NCBI GenBank assembly: GCA_036583965.1
Contig: JAZBQD010000001.1
Coordinates: forward strand, 26,260,597 to 26,324,596
Source: Prunella strophiata
Taxonomy: Eukaryota; Chordata; Aves; Passeriformes; Prunellidae
Direction of reading: 5' to 3'
DNA: 64,000 nucleotides
Numbering within the stretch: the first letter of the stretch is position 1; each line of letters begins with the position of its first letter. Of this stretch, positions 11,901 to 25,750 are shown one piece after another. The notes under the pieces are model-generated. The model searched no databases and was not told the origin of the DNA. It saw only the letters and a program-made list of their open reading frames with translations. The translations under genes were made by a program, and so were the position numbers.

Positions 11901-14900
11901 GCTTTTGTTTGCATTTCTATTAGGCAAAATCAACTTTAGCCTCTTTCACTTTGGAAGAGTGGTTATGGAAATCAAGATTGTTAAAATATGTTTGAATGCT
12001 TAAATCTTCTGTGAAATATGTTGGTGGGTGAAGCCCAGATACAAAGCATTAAGAATTGCCATTCAGGTTTGTTGGTATAATTGAAATTGCTATTATCAGT
12101 AAACTCCAGGAGTACATTGGTTGGTATTGTTCAACACATCATGGATTTCTTGGAGGGGAAAAAAAATAGCTGGTTATGCTAGATGTAGAAGTGTATATGT
12201 GATATCTTTTCTTGGTCATCTTTCACAGACCTCAGGATTGTTCATGGTGCCCACTGCATGTAGAGATCCAGCACAAAATCACTGTTGGATAGCTTATCCC
12301 AGAGGAATCTCAGAATGAGAAAATAGGTCAGAAAAGGAAATATTGTTTTAATTAAATTGTCCCTTCTTGAGCACACTTGAACAATTTTTGAAAACACCTT
12401 ATTGGGTTTTTTGTGATTATTATTGTCTAATCTTGTCAATATTGGCAAGATAATGTCTAACTTACCTGTTCTACTTCATCTCTTCTTTGAAAGCCAGTAG
12501 GTTGAGATTAAGCTTATTTTGAAGTACTGGAAAGGTAGGGTCTCTGCATATAATTAGTAAGAGATTTTGTGGTTTCTGAAGGACTACTATATATTTTAGT
12601 CCTTTGAATAAAATTTATATATTTAGTCTTCTGACTAAATGAGTTAAAAATCACCATGGAAGTTGTAAAAGCTTATCCTGGTTTCTTTTGTCTTATCAGT
12701 TTTCACATATGCCTGCTGTTTTTATTCAGTAAAGGACCACTAAATGGCAATCTAAAGAATGTATGCTTTTACATTGTTTAGTTATCATTAGAGGTCAGCT
12801 TTCTTGAACAGAGGATGCTAAGATGTTCACCTCAGGTTTTAAGGCTACATTATCATTGTGGCATTTACATCAATGTAACATTGGGCTGCCTGAGCAGAAA
12901 TTGAGCTTCTTCCTTTTGTGACCAAAAACCTCAAAATAAGAGATGAATAGGTGAAGGATGGAGTTAGAAGCCACTCTCCTTCACTGTTCTGTTCTCCCTA
13001 AATACTTTACCCCTCACCTACACTGAACTCATGCTTGTAGTGCAAGTCCATTAATGTTACTCAGTTTTAGGTGCAATTTATTGTTGTTCATTAGATGGCT
13101 AATTCAGTGAAGGTTGTGTAAGTTAAAGAAGTTAATGGGCCTGCTAACATAAAGAAAAAAAAAAAGTCTGTTATGTGACAAAACACTCTTCTTTTTTCTC
13201 CCAGAGTGAGTCCTAAAGTCACAGTAGAATACAGGGCACTGACTCAGGACTTAAAGTAATTCTTAACATTTTGAAAACTAAGGCTTGATTGTGTGGGTGT
13301 GTTCTGCACAATATAAGGTAAGAGAGAACTTCCTTCAAATAGTGTATGAGGTTCACGGAACTAAACAAAAAAAAAATAGTTATATCAGATGCCCTGTGAA
13401 TCCTGACTTTGAATCATTTGATTATTTTGTGCTTGTAAACCAGCACCTGAGACCTCAAGTAAAGAATAAAAGCAGAGGAGGCCAACAAATCTTATCTTGC
13501 AGGAAGAAGGAATTGTAGATATAGAAATGATATAAGTGGGGATGATGACTGTTAAAATCTCAAGAGGTAGGGTGAAAAGCTGAGGTGAAAAGGGTGGTTT
13601 TGTATCTTCTCAAAAAGGTGAAGGATTATGCACTGGGCAATGGCAGTGCAATCTTTAAGGTATGAGTATGTAAGATTCACTCAGTGAGTTCTACATGTGG
13701 TTCAATGTACTGTGCAAGCAAAAGTAAGTTACTTAAACCTTTCATTGCCTCAGTTCCCATAAAAAAAAAAAAAAAGATGATAATTTATTCCCAATTTCTT
13801 AAAAATATGGGGAGGACAAATACCTTAAGTATTGCTTGGAACTGAGCTGGTTGTACAAACTTGTAAGGTCCTCATACCTGAATTCATATAGGCCAGAAAT
13901 TATGGAGTATGGGCAGTATGCATTCTTAAGGAGAAACTCCTGGAATTAGCTTTTCTAATAAACTCATACAGTTTCTTTCCTATCAGACTTGATTTTCTTC
14001 AAGAAATATAGTAAAGTCTTTGATTATTTTCCGAAGTGGTAAATAAAATACTTATTGTCTTGAATGTTTATAATTTTCAGAGCATATACGATTTACTCAT
14101 TCCTAGGAACAGAAATAGTGAGGTCTAATGGAACTGCAGTTCATTAATTTTATGTTGAAGATGATGAAAAATAGAATTTATGTAAGCTTTTGCAGGTTCT
14201 GTTGGATTAAAAGAATCCAGAGAAATTAGTAATAGAGGAATGAGCAGAAGTTCTCTTGGAGTAACAATTAACCATGGCTTCATCTATAAGCTACTTTAAT
14301 GGGTCAGTTTGGATAAAAGGAATGCTTGTCAAATGCATTACATTTATGTTTTGCCAGCAGATTTTATTTCAATTGTTTCCATACTGTATGATTAATATGT
14401 CTGAAAAGAAGTCAGTCTTTCAGCAAATCTTCATCCAGCAAATTGCATGATGGCAGGTGAAGAGTAGGTAATATAATTTAACCTATGGCTATATTGGGTT
14501 AGAAAAATTTCAGAAATGCTTAGTAAGGTGGAATTACTCAGCAAGCAAAGAAAATAAATACTGGGATTGGCATGATTTCTTTGGGAATATGCCAGTGTAG
14601 ATATGATTGTGCTTTTTTTTTTTGCTGAGAATGTCAGATCAATTTGTTTAAAGCACTGTAGTTTCTTGAACTTAGACTTGTTTTTGTTTTGTTTTCCCAC
14701 CCTAGATTGTAAAAGAGCATAAAATTGAGATAAGATAGAGGAAGGTGACTTTATTAGCTCTGTAACTGCATGGATTGCTAATTCTAAAGGACCTGTTGGG
14801 AATATAGATTTTGCAGTTCCCTGGCCTGCCTGTGTCCAGCAGTGGAGCCCCAGGAGGCAGAGCTCTGACTTCTCAGGTGTGAGATTTTCATTCCTACAAT

Positions 14901-17900
14901 AAGCTCAAACCCCTCATTGCCTCAATGCTTGTAAAGCAGTACTAATCCTAAAGAGCAGCGGCAAGATTTCTGCCAGTAGTTCTGCGCTTGACATCTAGTT
15001 CCTGAGCTGAGAAGTCACTGTTTAATTTTTAGAATAATGGGCTAGAACTACTCTTGAAGTATTATGAGTACTCTTACTATTGTGAAGCGTGGTGGCAAAT
15101 TTCTGTCATGGAGCCTGGAACTGGACTGGAAAGCCAATGCAATGTGGAAAAGCCTGGACAACTTCTACATTGGAACAGCTTCAGTCCCCTCTAAACTGTA
15201 TTTTGATTTATATAAAATTAGCTATTGAGAATTTGAAAGAATAGAGTTTGACCTATTTGGGTAAAGTTTCCCCACATCTTTCTAAAATACTTATGTTGGC
15301 TGCAAGAGTGAAATTTTCATTCTTGAAAGGTAAATGTGAGTCAAGGCATTTTTTAAGGGGCTTTAATTTTTTTCACATTCATAGTCTTAAGAAGCTGGGC
15401 TCTGTTTGAAGAGGAAAAACTTTGCTTAACACCACTATTCTATCCAGCAGTACAGTGTCAGTGGCTTTGCAATGCTAAGCAGTGGAGAATGCTGCTGATG
15501 GACAGCTTCCTTCTCCATGTTTGCATGCTCCAAGGAAAGCTGAGATGCCCACTAAACAGTTTGTCACTTCAGAGCTGTCTGGAGAAGGGAACTGCATAGA
15601 ATTGCTTCCAGGATCAGAACTTTATCCTTTAAATTTCCCTGGATATAAAATGTAAGGGCTTGTTTTTTAACCACTGTGTTTCCCAAGTTAAAGGGACTTG
15701 ACAGCTGCTTCCCATTTGGGATTGAAATCTTAACTTCCTTCAGAGCTGGTAAAGTAAAACTTATTGTTTGCTATATAGAGAAAGGAGTGACAAGTAGCAT
15801 CATAATGTATGCAGGAATTAAGAACTACACAGCATGATTGGACAGTTCTTAATTCTTTTTATGCTACCTCTTCGCTCTTCTGTATTTGCCTTTTTAATGA
15901 GGAATGCAATTTAAGTGGACATTGTTTTGGATGTTTTTCTTTTCAGCTTCATCAAATCAAATTGTTGCACTTGCTCATTTTGTGAAACTTTCCATCCGTA
16001 CCCATCACTTACTAATTTTTTTCTTACTGTGATCAGACTGTTCAGTTTTCTGCATGGTTTTTCTGTTGGCAGCTGAAGTTCATAACATATTGTTTATATA
16101 TTGTAATGTCATAAAGTTTCTGTTAAGAGAAGTATGTTAATATTTTGATTCTCACTTGACTCTGAATACCTTGTATTTACTGAATGGATGCTATCTTTAT
16201 TCTTGAAACGATGCCTTCAATTATTTTTGAATCTGATTTCCGTCATATAAACTGAATCTCCGTCTGCTGCTTTTTAGATTCATGCTGACAAATATGAAAT
16301 ATGATGAAATATGATGTCTTAGTGGTTTAATTTTATGTCTTTTATTTATCTCAAATTTTTCTCCTGCTCCAGTGTTTCATAATGGTTAACATGAACTGTT
16401 GCCATACCTCACTTAATGTTTTGTATGAGCACGTGGCTCCTAAACTGACACTCATTTAGATGATATGTTAGTTTTACCTGCAAGATAAAGTTTTAATATA
16501 AAATGTCAGTGTTAACATAGGTGTAGTTCTTGGAATGCAATGTCAGGTAATTCAGAAGATTAACCAAGATAGAACAAACTGTACTGCTTCTTGAATTCCT
16601 GTATCTCTGGTCTGTTGTAAAGATTACTAATCTCTAGAGAAAGATAATGGATCACATGTTCAGTGTAATAGCTTTTTGAGTTTTCTGCTTTATCTGCTAT
16701 TTTTGAAGTCTTTTAAACCAAGCTCATAGAAACAGGTTTTAATGTGAAATTGATTGGAAAGGAAACCAATATGTATCGACTCATTTCCTGTCCTATGCTC
16801 AATTCTACCAAAGCTGTTCATTCATATTCCTCATGCTTCCTAACACAAGCAAGTTAAACCTGGAGTTACTAAAATCATTTGCTGGATACAAAGAGTACTT
16901 TGGTATGGAATAGATTGCAAATTCCTTGTGTTTCTTCACCTCTAATTTTCCTCTTTCATGTTTTTACAGAATGGGTGTGTGTGGCACTAAAGCACCACAC
17001 ATCACACAAAGCAGTAGCTGTCCTTCTGTAGATGATGTCACTTGACATGGAATAAGGGTAGATTACAAAACAATCTTCAGAGCTACCTTAGTACCAAACT
17101 CATAAGTGTGTTCTTAAAAACAACTCTGGTTAAAAAGATAGATTTCTAACATTAGCACTGCTGCTTCTGTTCTAGGTGAAAACTTCCTGCTAGTGTTTTT
17201 CAAAATACGTTTTGCAAGATTGTGATTTTAGCTTTGCATAGCAGCTCACATTGTTTTCTGGATAAAGTATATGCTAATATACTAGTAGGCAATATTGGCC
17301 TTGTGTACATCAGTCCTATTGTTTCTATTTTAGTGAAAATCAAGTATAGAACTTGCAACACCTGGCAGACAGAAAAAAAAATTACTTTTGCAAACAGGAT
17401 TGCAGTTACAATGCAGAAGGTGTTAAACTATGAGGTGACCATTTCTTTATAATCTCTACTCTCTTTGCATTATATTGCAGAAAAAAAGCAATTTATAGGT
17501 TTTACTTCAGATTGGAGCAGCTTCTGCATGAAGACAAATGAATAAATAGATAAATCTCTTTAGTTTCCATCCTTAACTCTTCATACTTCAGGAGCTTTGG
17601 AAGTTAAACAACTTAAAATTTCAGGGGCATGACTGTAGTACTGCAAGTAGTAAAAACATTTATAAAAGTTACTGAATGAAAGGCAGCTGAGTGAAGGTAC
17701 ACAGCAATAATAGCACAGTACAGATAATAATTGAGGTATTGCCTCGAACAAAAACAGTGAAGAAAATGATGTGCTTTGACTGAGAACAAAGGTACAAGAA
17801 GGTTTTTACCAGTGTTTATGCTGCTGTGCCCTGCTGCTATGCACTGTGACTTGGAACAGTAGTGGGAAACCCAGGATGACTTGTTACATCATACCTTGAG

Positions 17901-20900
17901 TTTCTTGATTTTTCTTGAGGTGTTTTCAGACAACTGAATTACCATGGAAAAGGGTACAGGCCAAATCAGTGTTTCTGGCATTTAATTAGTACACTTCATT
18001 CACATTTTATTCAATTGTGATGATTTCCTTTAACTTTTTGGGGCACAGTAGGATGGGAATTGTGAGCTACAATTTTTTGAAGTATAATCAGTCAAATTAC
18101 TTTTAATAAATAGTCAAAGTGCATTGCTGTCCTAATGTCTGAGAGAAAAGCTACCTATTTGAAATAAGGAAATTTGCATCTAAAAGGCACCTTTGGCTCA
18201 GTCAGCTATGTTGATAGTTACTCAGTGTCAGCTGTTCCCTGTTAAAGCTTAACCAGTTTGCTAAACTAACATCCATCTAAACCATTGAAATGTAAAGGCT
18301 TATATATTAAAAAGCTAATTCTAATTCTCTTTATTTATCATATCTTAATTTTTTCCCTAGGTAAATGCCAAAAAACTTGAAAACTTTGTTTCTGTTTCCA
18401 GAAGATTCACTGTCGTTCTCACTCACTTAAAATAATCTGAATTTTTTGGTTTCCTGCAGTGCCCTAGTAAATTAACAACTTTACTACTTACTGGAATAGC
18501 CATGAAAGAGTGTTTGACGTTCATGCAGTTCTGCAGAGAAGTTGGTAGGTGTGTTCCTTCTGTGGCCACAACAAGGAGCAAGTGTGGGCAGTGAACCATC
18601 AGTGATCTTTGTCGTGCTCCTCACCAGTGTACAGAGACAGTTTGGCCCAAGTCTGAAGGTTATGTTGCCTTAAGGGAGCTTTATCTCCTAAAAAAATCTT
18701 AAACCTCTTGACTTATAGATAGAAGAGCAAATACTGTTATACTAATGTGTAGTTAACATCTCTCAAGAGTTTTGTTTAAATTACAATGCTCACATCAAAA
18801 GCACATGTTTGAACTTTTCTTTTGAGACACTGGATCTATAGAAATGTGTAAAGCCAGCTTTCATCTTCCGTGAGATATGGAAGTACTGAGGAGATCAGCT
18901 GTTGATTGGAGTGGATTGCCAGCTCCTTTGAACCTCACAGAAATACACCAATGGTACCACATAAAGGATGTAGCTACACACTAGAGGAGCAGATAAAATG
19001 TGCACAATGTGGCTTGGCATGGGAGGGAATTAGATTTATCTGGTGTCATAGGTTCAGTCCTGACAAAAAGCACTTGCTGCCATTTATGTTTGCAGAAAGG
19101 TTAAATGTTTGCTCTTCTGGAGGGATCCTCTATAGGTGTCTTGTGGGCTCATGTGCCACTTGGCTTTTTCTGGAGCTCCTTGTGTAGCTTGTAGTTTTAA
19201 CCAGCCTTGGAAAATTACTTGATGTAGTGATGACTTGTGTGCTCCAATATGATTTCTTGGAGTGAGTGACTGATTTTTTCAGTTGACAGACAGTGAACTT
19301 GAATTGTTTCATGATGCTGACAAATGAGAAGTATCCCACTTGTCTTAAAGGCAGGAGGAAGTGGAGCTTCTGTTAAGGTCTATTGCTAACTTAACCATTT
19401 GTGGGGAGAGAAGGACATTTTCCTAGCACTAGTAGATTACTTATGTTGAAATAAAATAGATTGTTTTACATGGTAAACCTAAGAATTGCACCTTTTCAAC
19501 CCTGTCTCCCACAATACAAAAGGACAGTCTTACCTATGGCTGTTGTCCAAAACAGTGACAATATGCCATTTCTGACTATGAATGTGCAGTCATCATCCAG
19601 GTTTTCATTATAAAACTTCATCTTTTTTGAGTAAGGCTTTTGTAAAGATGGGAAAATAATATTTGTATTTTAAATATTTCTTATATATATATTTATCTTC
19701 TGTTCCTAATAAGTCACACCTACCAGCAGTTAATCTAATGGAGATCAGGCTATTATGATATTTCTTTGACCAGTTACCTAGCTTTCATCTTAGGTCCTGT
19801 GTTACTTTATCCACCTCTGTTTATCAGGTTTCAGTCCCAACATAGATTTTCATTGATAATGATACCTGTGGAAAATTTTCTGCAAACTAAATAGTTTTTC
19901 TAATAAAAGCCACAATGATGTCATTCTAATATTGTGAGGTATTTTAATATGTTGAAATATATAGAACAATATCTTTCTTGACAGAAGGTATAGCAGTTGA
20001 GTTGTTTAAATAGTTCTCAAAAATAAGAGTTTGGGGAATGAGTGTTCTTAATTGAAACGTGCATGGCACGTTTGTGTATCTTTGATCTTTTACCTTTATC
20101 TTTCTTCTCTACTCAAAAGGTCAGTGTTCTCTAGAACTTCTGACTTCTTTTGTTTGTAGCAGCCACTGGATGCTCATATCTCCTTAATTATATGTTTTTG
20201 TGTATTGCAAAACAAAAATCAATAAATAGAATTTACTTAAGGGGCCATCTCGAAAGGCACAAAGGCTGTGAGGAATGAATTATCAAGTTAATCACAAAAA
20301 CCTGCTACCTTTACTCCAATTTTCAAACATAATAAAGACAATCTCAGTGGCTGAATTGAAAGTGTATTATCAGTGTTCAAATTTTTGCATCATTTTATTC
20401 CAAAAAATAATAATGGTAAAATAAAATGGCTGATGCAACTGCTCAGTAGCTGTGTTTTTTATATGATCCAAGCTTGTATTTACAGAAGAAATATCTTTGT
20501 TTCAGATCCAGGGAAATATTTTCCTTCTAGAGTACAACTTTAGAAACCACAGGCCCTGGTCCTGCAGGCAAGTAAGTACACATTAAATATTAGCAATAAC
20601 AATGCCATTTGATTGCTTGCCTTCTTTTTGTGTATTAATAGTTCAGTAATAGTTAGGAAGAACAACTTGCCTCTTCTTCCTCAGTATTTTGATTTTACAT
20701 TTTTTTACAGTGTTAGGCTATGGAACTGCTTAGAACACTGATTTCTGGTTTAAATTATTTCCCTGCTGCTGCAGGAGTATTTAGAAAGGTTTCTATTGTG
20801 TTATCTAAACCATAGGTGTTCTGTATTCTAAAAATCATCTTGTTACTGAAAGGGCTCCAAATAAGGGGAAAAAAAAAAGGATACCTCATGTTTTATGGCT

Positions 20901-23847
20901 AGATATTACTGAATACAGGTTTTATGTACTTGTAAACCAGCTGTACCTATCTTGAGTCCAAATGGTATTGTAGTCCTCTGGTAATAGCCAGTGAGAAGAA
21001 CTAAATACTGAATGCTGCTATTTAACTTCAATTAGTAAGTACTAATAGAAATTATTTTATGGTCAGTAATAACCTAAGTACCTCATTTAGAAGTAACTTT
21101 ATACTAATTGCATATACTGTTGTAGGCAAATGAAGGTTTGTGATTTTCATCAATTTTGATATCAGCTGGGAGGGTTCTTGCTATACCACCAGGTCTGGTT
21201 GGCAGCAGCCTCTGTGCCCAGTATTCCATGTGCTAACATGGTGTTATGTGAGCCAAATGATCATCCTGGTGTAAAATTCCCTTTGGTTAGACAGGTCAGT
21301 TATGGACAGGACTACAGTGTTTGCCTGGACCTTTTATTAAAATTCAGATAAAAGGTATTTGGTGATTGTAACAATCAACAAGCAACAGATGACAGGAATA
21401 AGACTTACCCTATTCATTTCCCCAGTTGCCCGTGTATGTGTGTATGTTCTCCCACATCTGTGTTCCCTTGAGTTCTTGTTAGGTGCCACCAGCCTTGGCT
21501 ACTGCAATCCATGTAAATCTCCTTGAACTGCCATTCACTTACACCTATCATCTTCTTTTTAGCCTACATGATCCATCCCTCACTCTTGTGTACACTTAAG
21601 TTTGCTTCAGCTACAAGGTGCTTAGCTTGAGTTCTTCTGTCAGTTTTTATTTTCCATTGTGTTCCTCTCAATATATATTTGGACCAAGTTTATTGATTTA
21701 GTAATAGGTGCTGTTGCTGCTGTATTGATTCACTTGCAGTGCCAGCAGGAGTTGTTGGCAGAAGGATCACCCTTCTTTTTCTTGCACGAGTTGCAAGCAA
21801 ATGTGCAATGTGTTCATCACTTCATCCCGGAGTTGTTTCAGTTTCTAAGTTTATGAAACTGTTACTACACTGCTTGCTGTTTTTTCTTTCAAAGTTACTG
21901 AACAGCTGCAGTACCTGGCTTTTTAAAAAGATCACATTGAATTTTGGAGGGAGATTTGAGTAGCATGGTCGAAGGTGCCAGAAGAGTTTCTTGTGACATA
22001 ATCAGAATTCTGCATCAAGAAGTTTCTCTGGTTTCACTTTGGTTGGCAACTGTCTTAGTAGATTTTCTACTCCACAATCTCATGGGTTGAGTTGTTGAAA
22101 AAAGAAAAGCCCAGCCAAACAACCCTATAGCTTGAATTGAACTGAAACAAAATACTCTGAAGATGGCTATGAATAATGCAGTTTCCTCTGTTGTAAGGTA
22201 GATTAATCAATCCTTTAATTTTTTATACTACATGTAGGAGTATAAAGTTAAGTATGTGAATAAGGGAGGGTAAAATCCACAATAAAGTTAAAATTCAGAA
22301 CTTAATGAATAGCCTGCTTTAGGTATTTATTACTTAAAGGACAATATAATGTTTTCTTGCATATTTTAGGGGTCAAGCCATTAACCACTTACCATTTAGG
22401 ATGTTAATCATGAAGGTGCAGCAAATCAAAGCAGCAAGTGTTTGTCTCCTAAAAGTTTAGTGTTTCTAGAGGGGAAAGTACACTTTTGCATTACATTGGT
22501 ATAGTTCTTTGTCTTCTGATGAATTGCTGTCTTTTATTTCTGTAATTTTATTTGTAGTTTGAAACTTTGTAGTGTGTAAAAGACATAAAGAAACTCTTAA
22601 CTGGAGGTTGAATTAGTGTGGTTTACTTTTAGTGTGCAGGGCTTGAGTAAAGACTTAATGAGAATATTTGAATGTAACTTCTCAAAACAGAGATTTAGGC
22701 ATGTGGCTACTGTGAATATTCAGGAATTATAGGAAGCTGAAGTTGTGTCACCTTCTTAAATTACCTTAGCATAATGCTTAATTACTATTATGGTGAGTGG
22801 GTACCACTAATGAGAAGAAAAATATGGAATAAAATTGAGTATTTTAGGGATACTTTAAGGTCATGTATGTAGCATCAGAACATTTCTAGAGGGAAGAGGA
22901 TTTTAAAAGCTATTTTAAATTTTCTATATGCAGCAAATCACTAGTCATTAACAATGTGTTAATGACAGTTCATTTTAAAAACCTTTAAATTTAGAATTCC
23001 TGTTTTACTGTTTAGATTGGAGGAAATAGACTATGTAGCATAATATATTTCTGTATATTAAACCTCAGTTGCAGTGCCTTGCAAATGTAGAACTTGCTGA
23101 GGTTAGTTACTGTTTTTTAATAGATCATTGACCCGTCAATCAGACTCTGACCATTTCAGAGATAAAAAGCTTGGCTTTCATTGGCTGCTAGGAATAGAGC
23201 ACCTTTCCACAAATTAGGAAATGGTGTAATAATTAACAGGTATAATGGATATGTGCATTCAGGTTTCAGTTCTATCTTCATGAGTTTTAGCTCCTGTTAT
23301 CTCTGGTGTAGTTTGTTAACCCACTGTCTGCCCACAGATAATTTAACTACAGTATAAAATTGATTTGTTTTTTTGTGGCAGTAGAATTTTACTAAAATAA
23401 TTGGTAGTTATTTTGTTCACTTTTTAAAATCTGTAGTGAATTGTTCTTTCAGACTTTTATTTATAACAAGATGTAGAACTTCACTTACAAAACCCATGAA
23501 GTGAGTAATAATTCTGTTCTAAAGCAGCAAGGCAACAGTTCTTTAAACACTTTTGCATACAGAGAATTTAGGTTAACTTTAATATTGTTTTTTCTTTCTG
23601 ATTTACAGACTTTAATGATTTTAGGTACTGATGATTCCTAGTACAGGAAGGAGTTGGACATCTTTGACCCAAAAAGTCACTTGGAAATTGCCAAAGTAGG
23701 TCATTTAGTAGTGGACCTATTACACGAATCAGAAAGTTGGCAGAGGTCATTTACCATTCCTAAGGTAATTTATGTTTTGAAAATATAAGCTATATTTTAA
23801 TTGCAGACTTTCATTAAATAACATCAAGATTCAAATCCTTTAGGTGT

Positions 23848-23985
23848 GATCATAGAATCATAAAACAGCTCAGGTTGGAAAGGCTCTTGAAAAACATTAA
23901 GTTCCAAACCCCATGCCATGGGCATGTTTCACTAGACAAGGTTGCTCAGGGCCCCATCCAGCCTGGCCTGAATGTACTGGGACTG
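23848..23985 (-). mobile_element. CR1 LINE 3'-end fragment
   Basis: The plus strand contains 'gatcatagaatcataaaacagctcaggttggaaaggctcttg' (quoted in pieces: gatcatagaatcataaaac, then aggttggaaaggctcttg), followed by 'ccccatgccatgggcatg', 'ttcactagacaaggttgctc' and 'ccccatccagcctggcctga'. This is the antisense of the bird CR1 3' region in its normal order, so the element is on the minus strand. It is the best preserved CR1 copy in the window and belongs to the common 5'-truncated class. Confidence 0.88.
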
Positions 23986-25750
23986 CAAAATGTGGATCAG
24001 CAAAGCAAATACTAAGTTTAGAGAAGTTACAGAACTGGAAAGTTAAGGAAAACTTTCTGAATTTTTGTGTAACTTGTAAACCTTTAAACATGTCAACACG
24101 CAAAAGAGAAGTGATACTTAAAATGAGAGGCTGATAAATTACTATCTAACTGGACATTTACTAAGTTCATTTGAACTGGTAGTAACATTTTCTATTTGTC
24201 ACAGATATGTTACTAAGCTTTTTACCACATGTATTAGGTAGAGTTTTATCTACAAAACTTATTAACATCACTTCTTTAGGGATTCAACCTCACTGTCACT
24301 TTGCTTAGTCTTTCCCTTACCTGATCCACTGCTTTAGTGTTGACTGTAAATTCTGTTCTTCTGGTTATTTGTATATTCTTTATAAAACTCAAAGCTTTCA
24401 CAGATTTGGTTATTGTCCTTTGTAAGTTACCATTTTCTGGGACTAAATTTAAATGTACAACTGCAAAAGGTTGGACACTCCAATGTTTTAAGTAGTATTT
24501 ATTTTGTTATGAGCATAAAAGTGAGCAATACCAGCCACTGGATTTTGTAGCTTCTTTGTATTTTGCCCTGTCTAATTTTAGTGATTGTATATTGCTTTTC
24601 CAGTGACAGCAATGATATACCAGAGATCACTGTTCTGGGGTGTTTATGGTTTTTCCATGTTACAGTGAGCCTTATGATTGTGCAGATTTATTGACCCCTA
24701 GTGGGGTTGTTAGGAAAATGATTGCTAATTTAATTAGTGCTAAATGAAAAATTTACATCTTTTTTCAATGCTGCATTTGTTTCAGTGGTCTTTTCCTTCT
24801 TTTTACAGCTGGATTAGCTCTCAAATTTTTTCTGGTGTTCTCTACATCTGCAGAATTGCCTATTGAAGCAACTTGTATTAACAACAGCACTCCCAAAACA
24901 AGTAGCTGTAATCAGCACTTTAATGAACAGTTATAGCTGTTTCTGCACATATTAAAATTATAATTTTACAGCAGAAATTTCAAAAAAAAGCGGGTCTTCT
25001 TTTTGTGTGCTGTGTAAGTGGGCTTATTTTTAATTAGCTAAAAAAGCTAGTAATTTCTTGAGTAGTTTGATACTACATAAATGAATTAAAGCAAATCCTA
25101 AATCACGTGTTCAAGCTTTACTGACCTCTTACTGTTTATTAACTGATTCTTATTTATCAGTAATAGCCTGAAACAGTAGTTTCATGCCAAAACAGCATAT
25201 AAAATATGGCATTTCTACCAAACTTTAATTTCAAATACCTCTAGTGGTTTAATAATATAGTTGAAACTGTAATTTCCTGGGAGATGAAATGATTTCCTAC
25301 CATGCTGTGAGGGTTTCTTATATTTATTTCAGATGAGTTAAAATCAAGTACTGAATAGCAAAATCACATTTGACTGTTTAATTAGCAATAGTAAATGAAG
25401 ACAAATAGATCCATAATTAAACTTAATTTTGACTTCACTATAATGCCTTTCCATGTATCAGAATCAAAAACTAGGTGTTGCTGTAAATTTATTTTTCTGT
25501 GCAAGTTTGATACAACTTAATGTTAAATATTTCTAACATAAAGTCAATTTTTTAGATTTTGTACATCTATTTTTATAGGCCTTAAGTAGTCAAGTAGTGT
25601 TTTTTACCAGCTATTAAATGCTCCCATGAATTTTAGGTGTTTTTAAAATTATAAAGAACAAGTAAATTATTTTTTTTTTTTTTGCATTTGCTAATATTTA
25701 TTATTGTGCTTATTGCATAAACCACATTATTTAAAGTTAAACTTACACAG

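Larger units (their letters stand above)
5931..25750 (+). other. SHLD2: Presumed SHLD2 5' intron / upstream region, no coding exon found
   Basis: Nearly 20 kb of AT-rich DNA separates the CpG island from the first SHLD2 coding exon. No open frame longer than about 90 codons resembles a known protein on either strand. I infer that most of it is the intron between a non-coding first exon in or near the CpG island and the coding exon at 25751. It holds CR1 scraps near 6.1 and 23.85 kb, A/T homopolymers at 6205-6222, 8909-8932 and 25670-25683, and small inverted repeats at 20055-20073 and 22944-22966. A lineage-specific non-coding RNA would not be visible to me. Confidence 0.55.
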
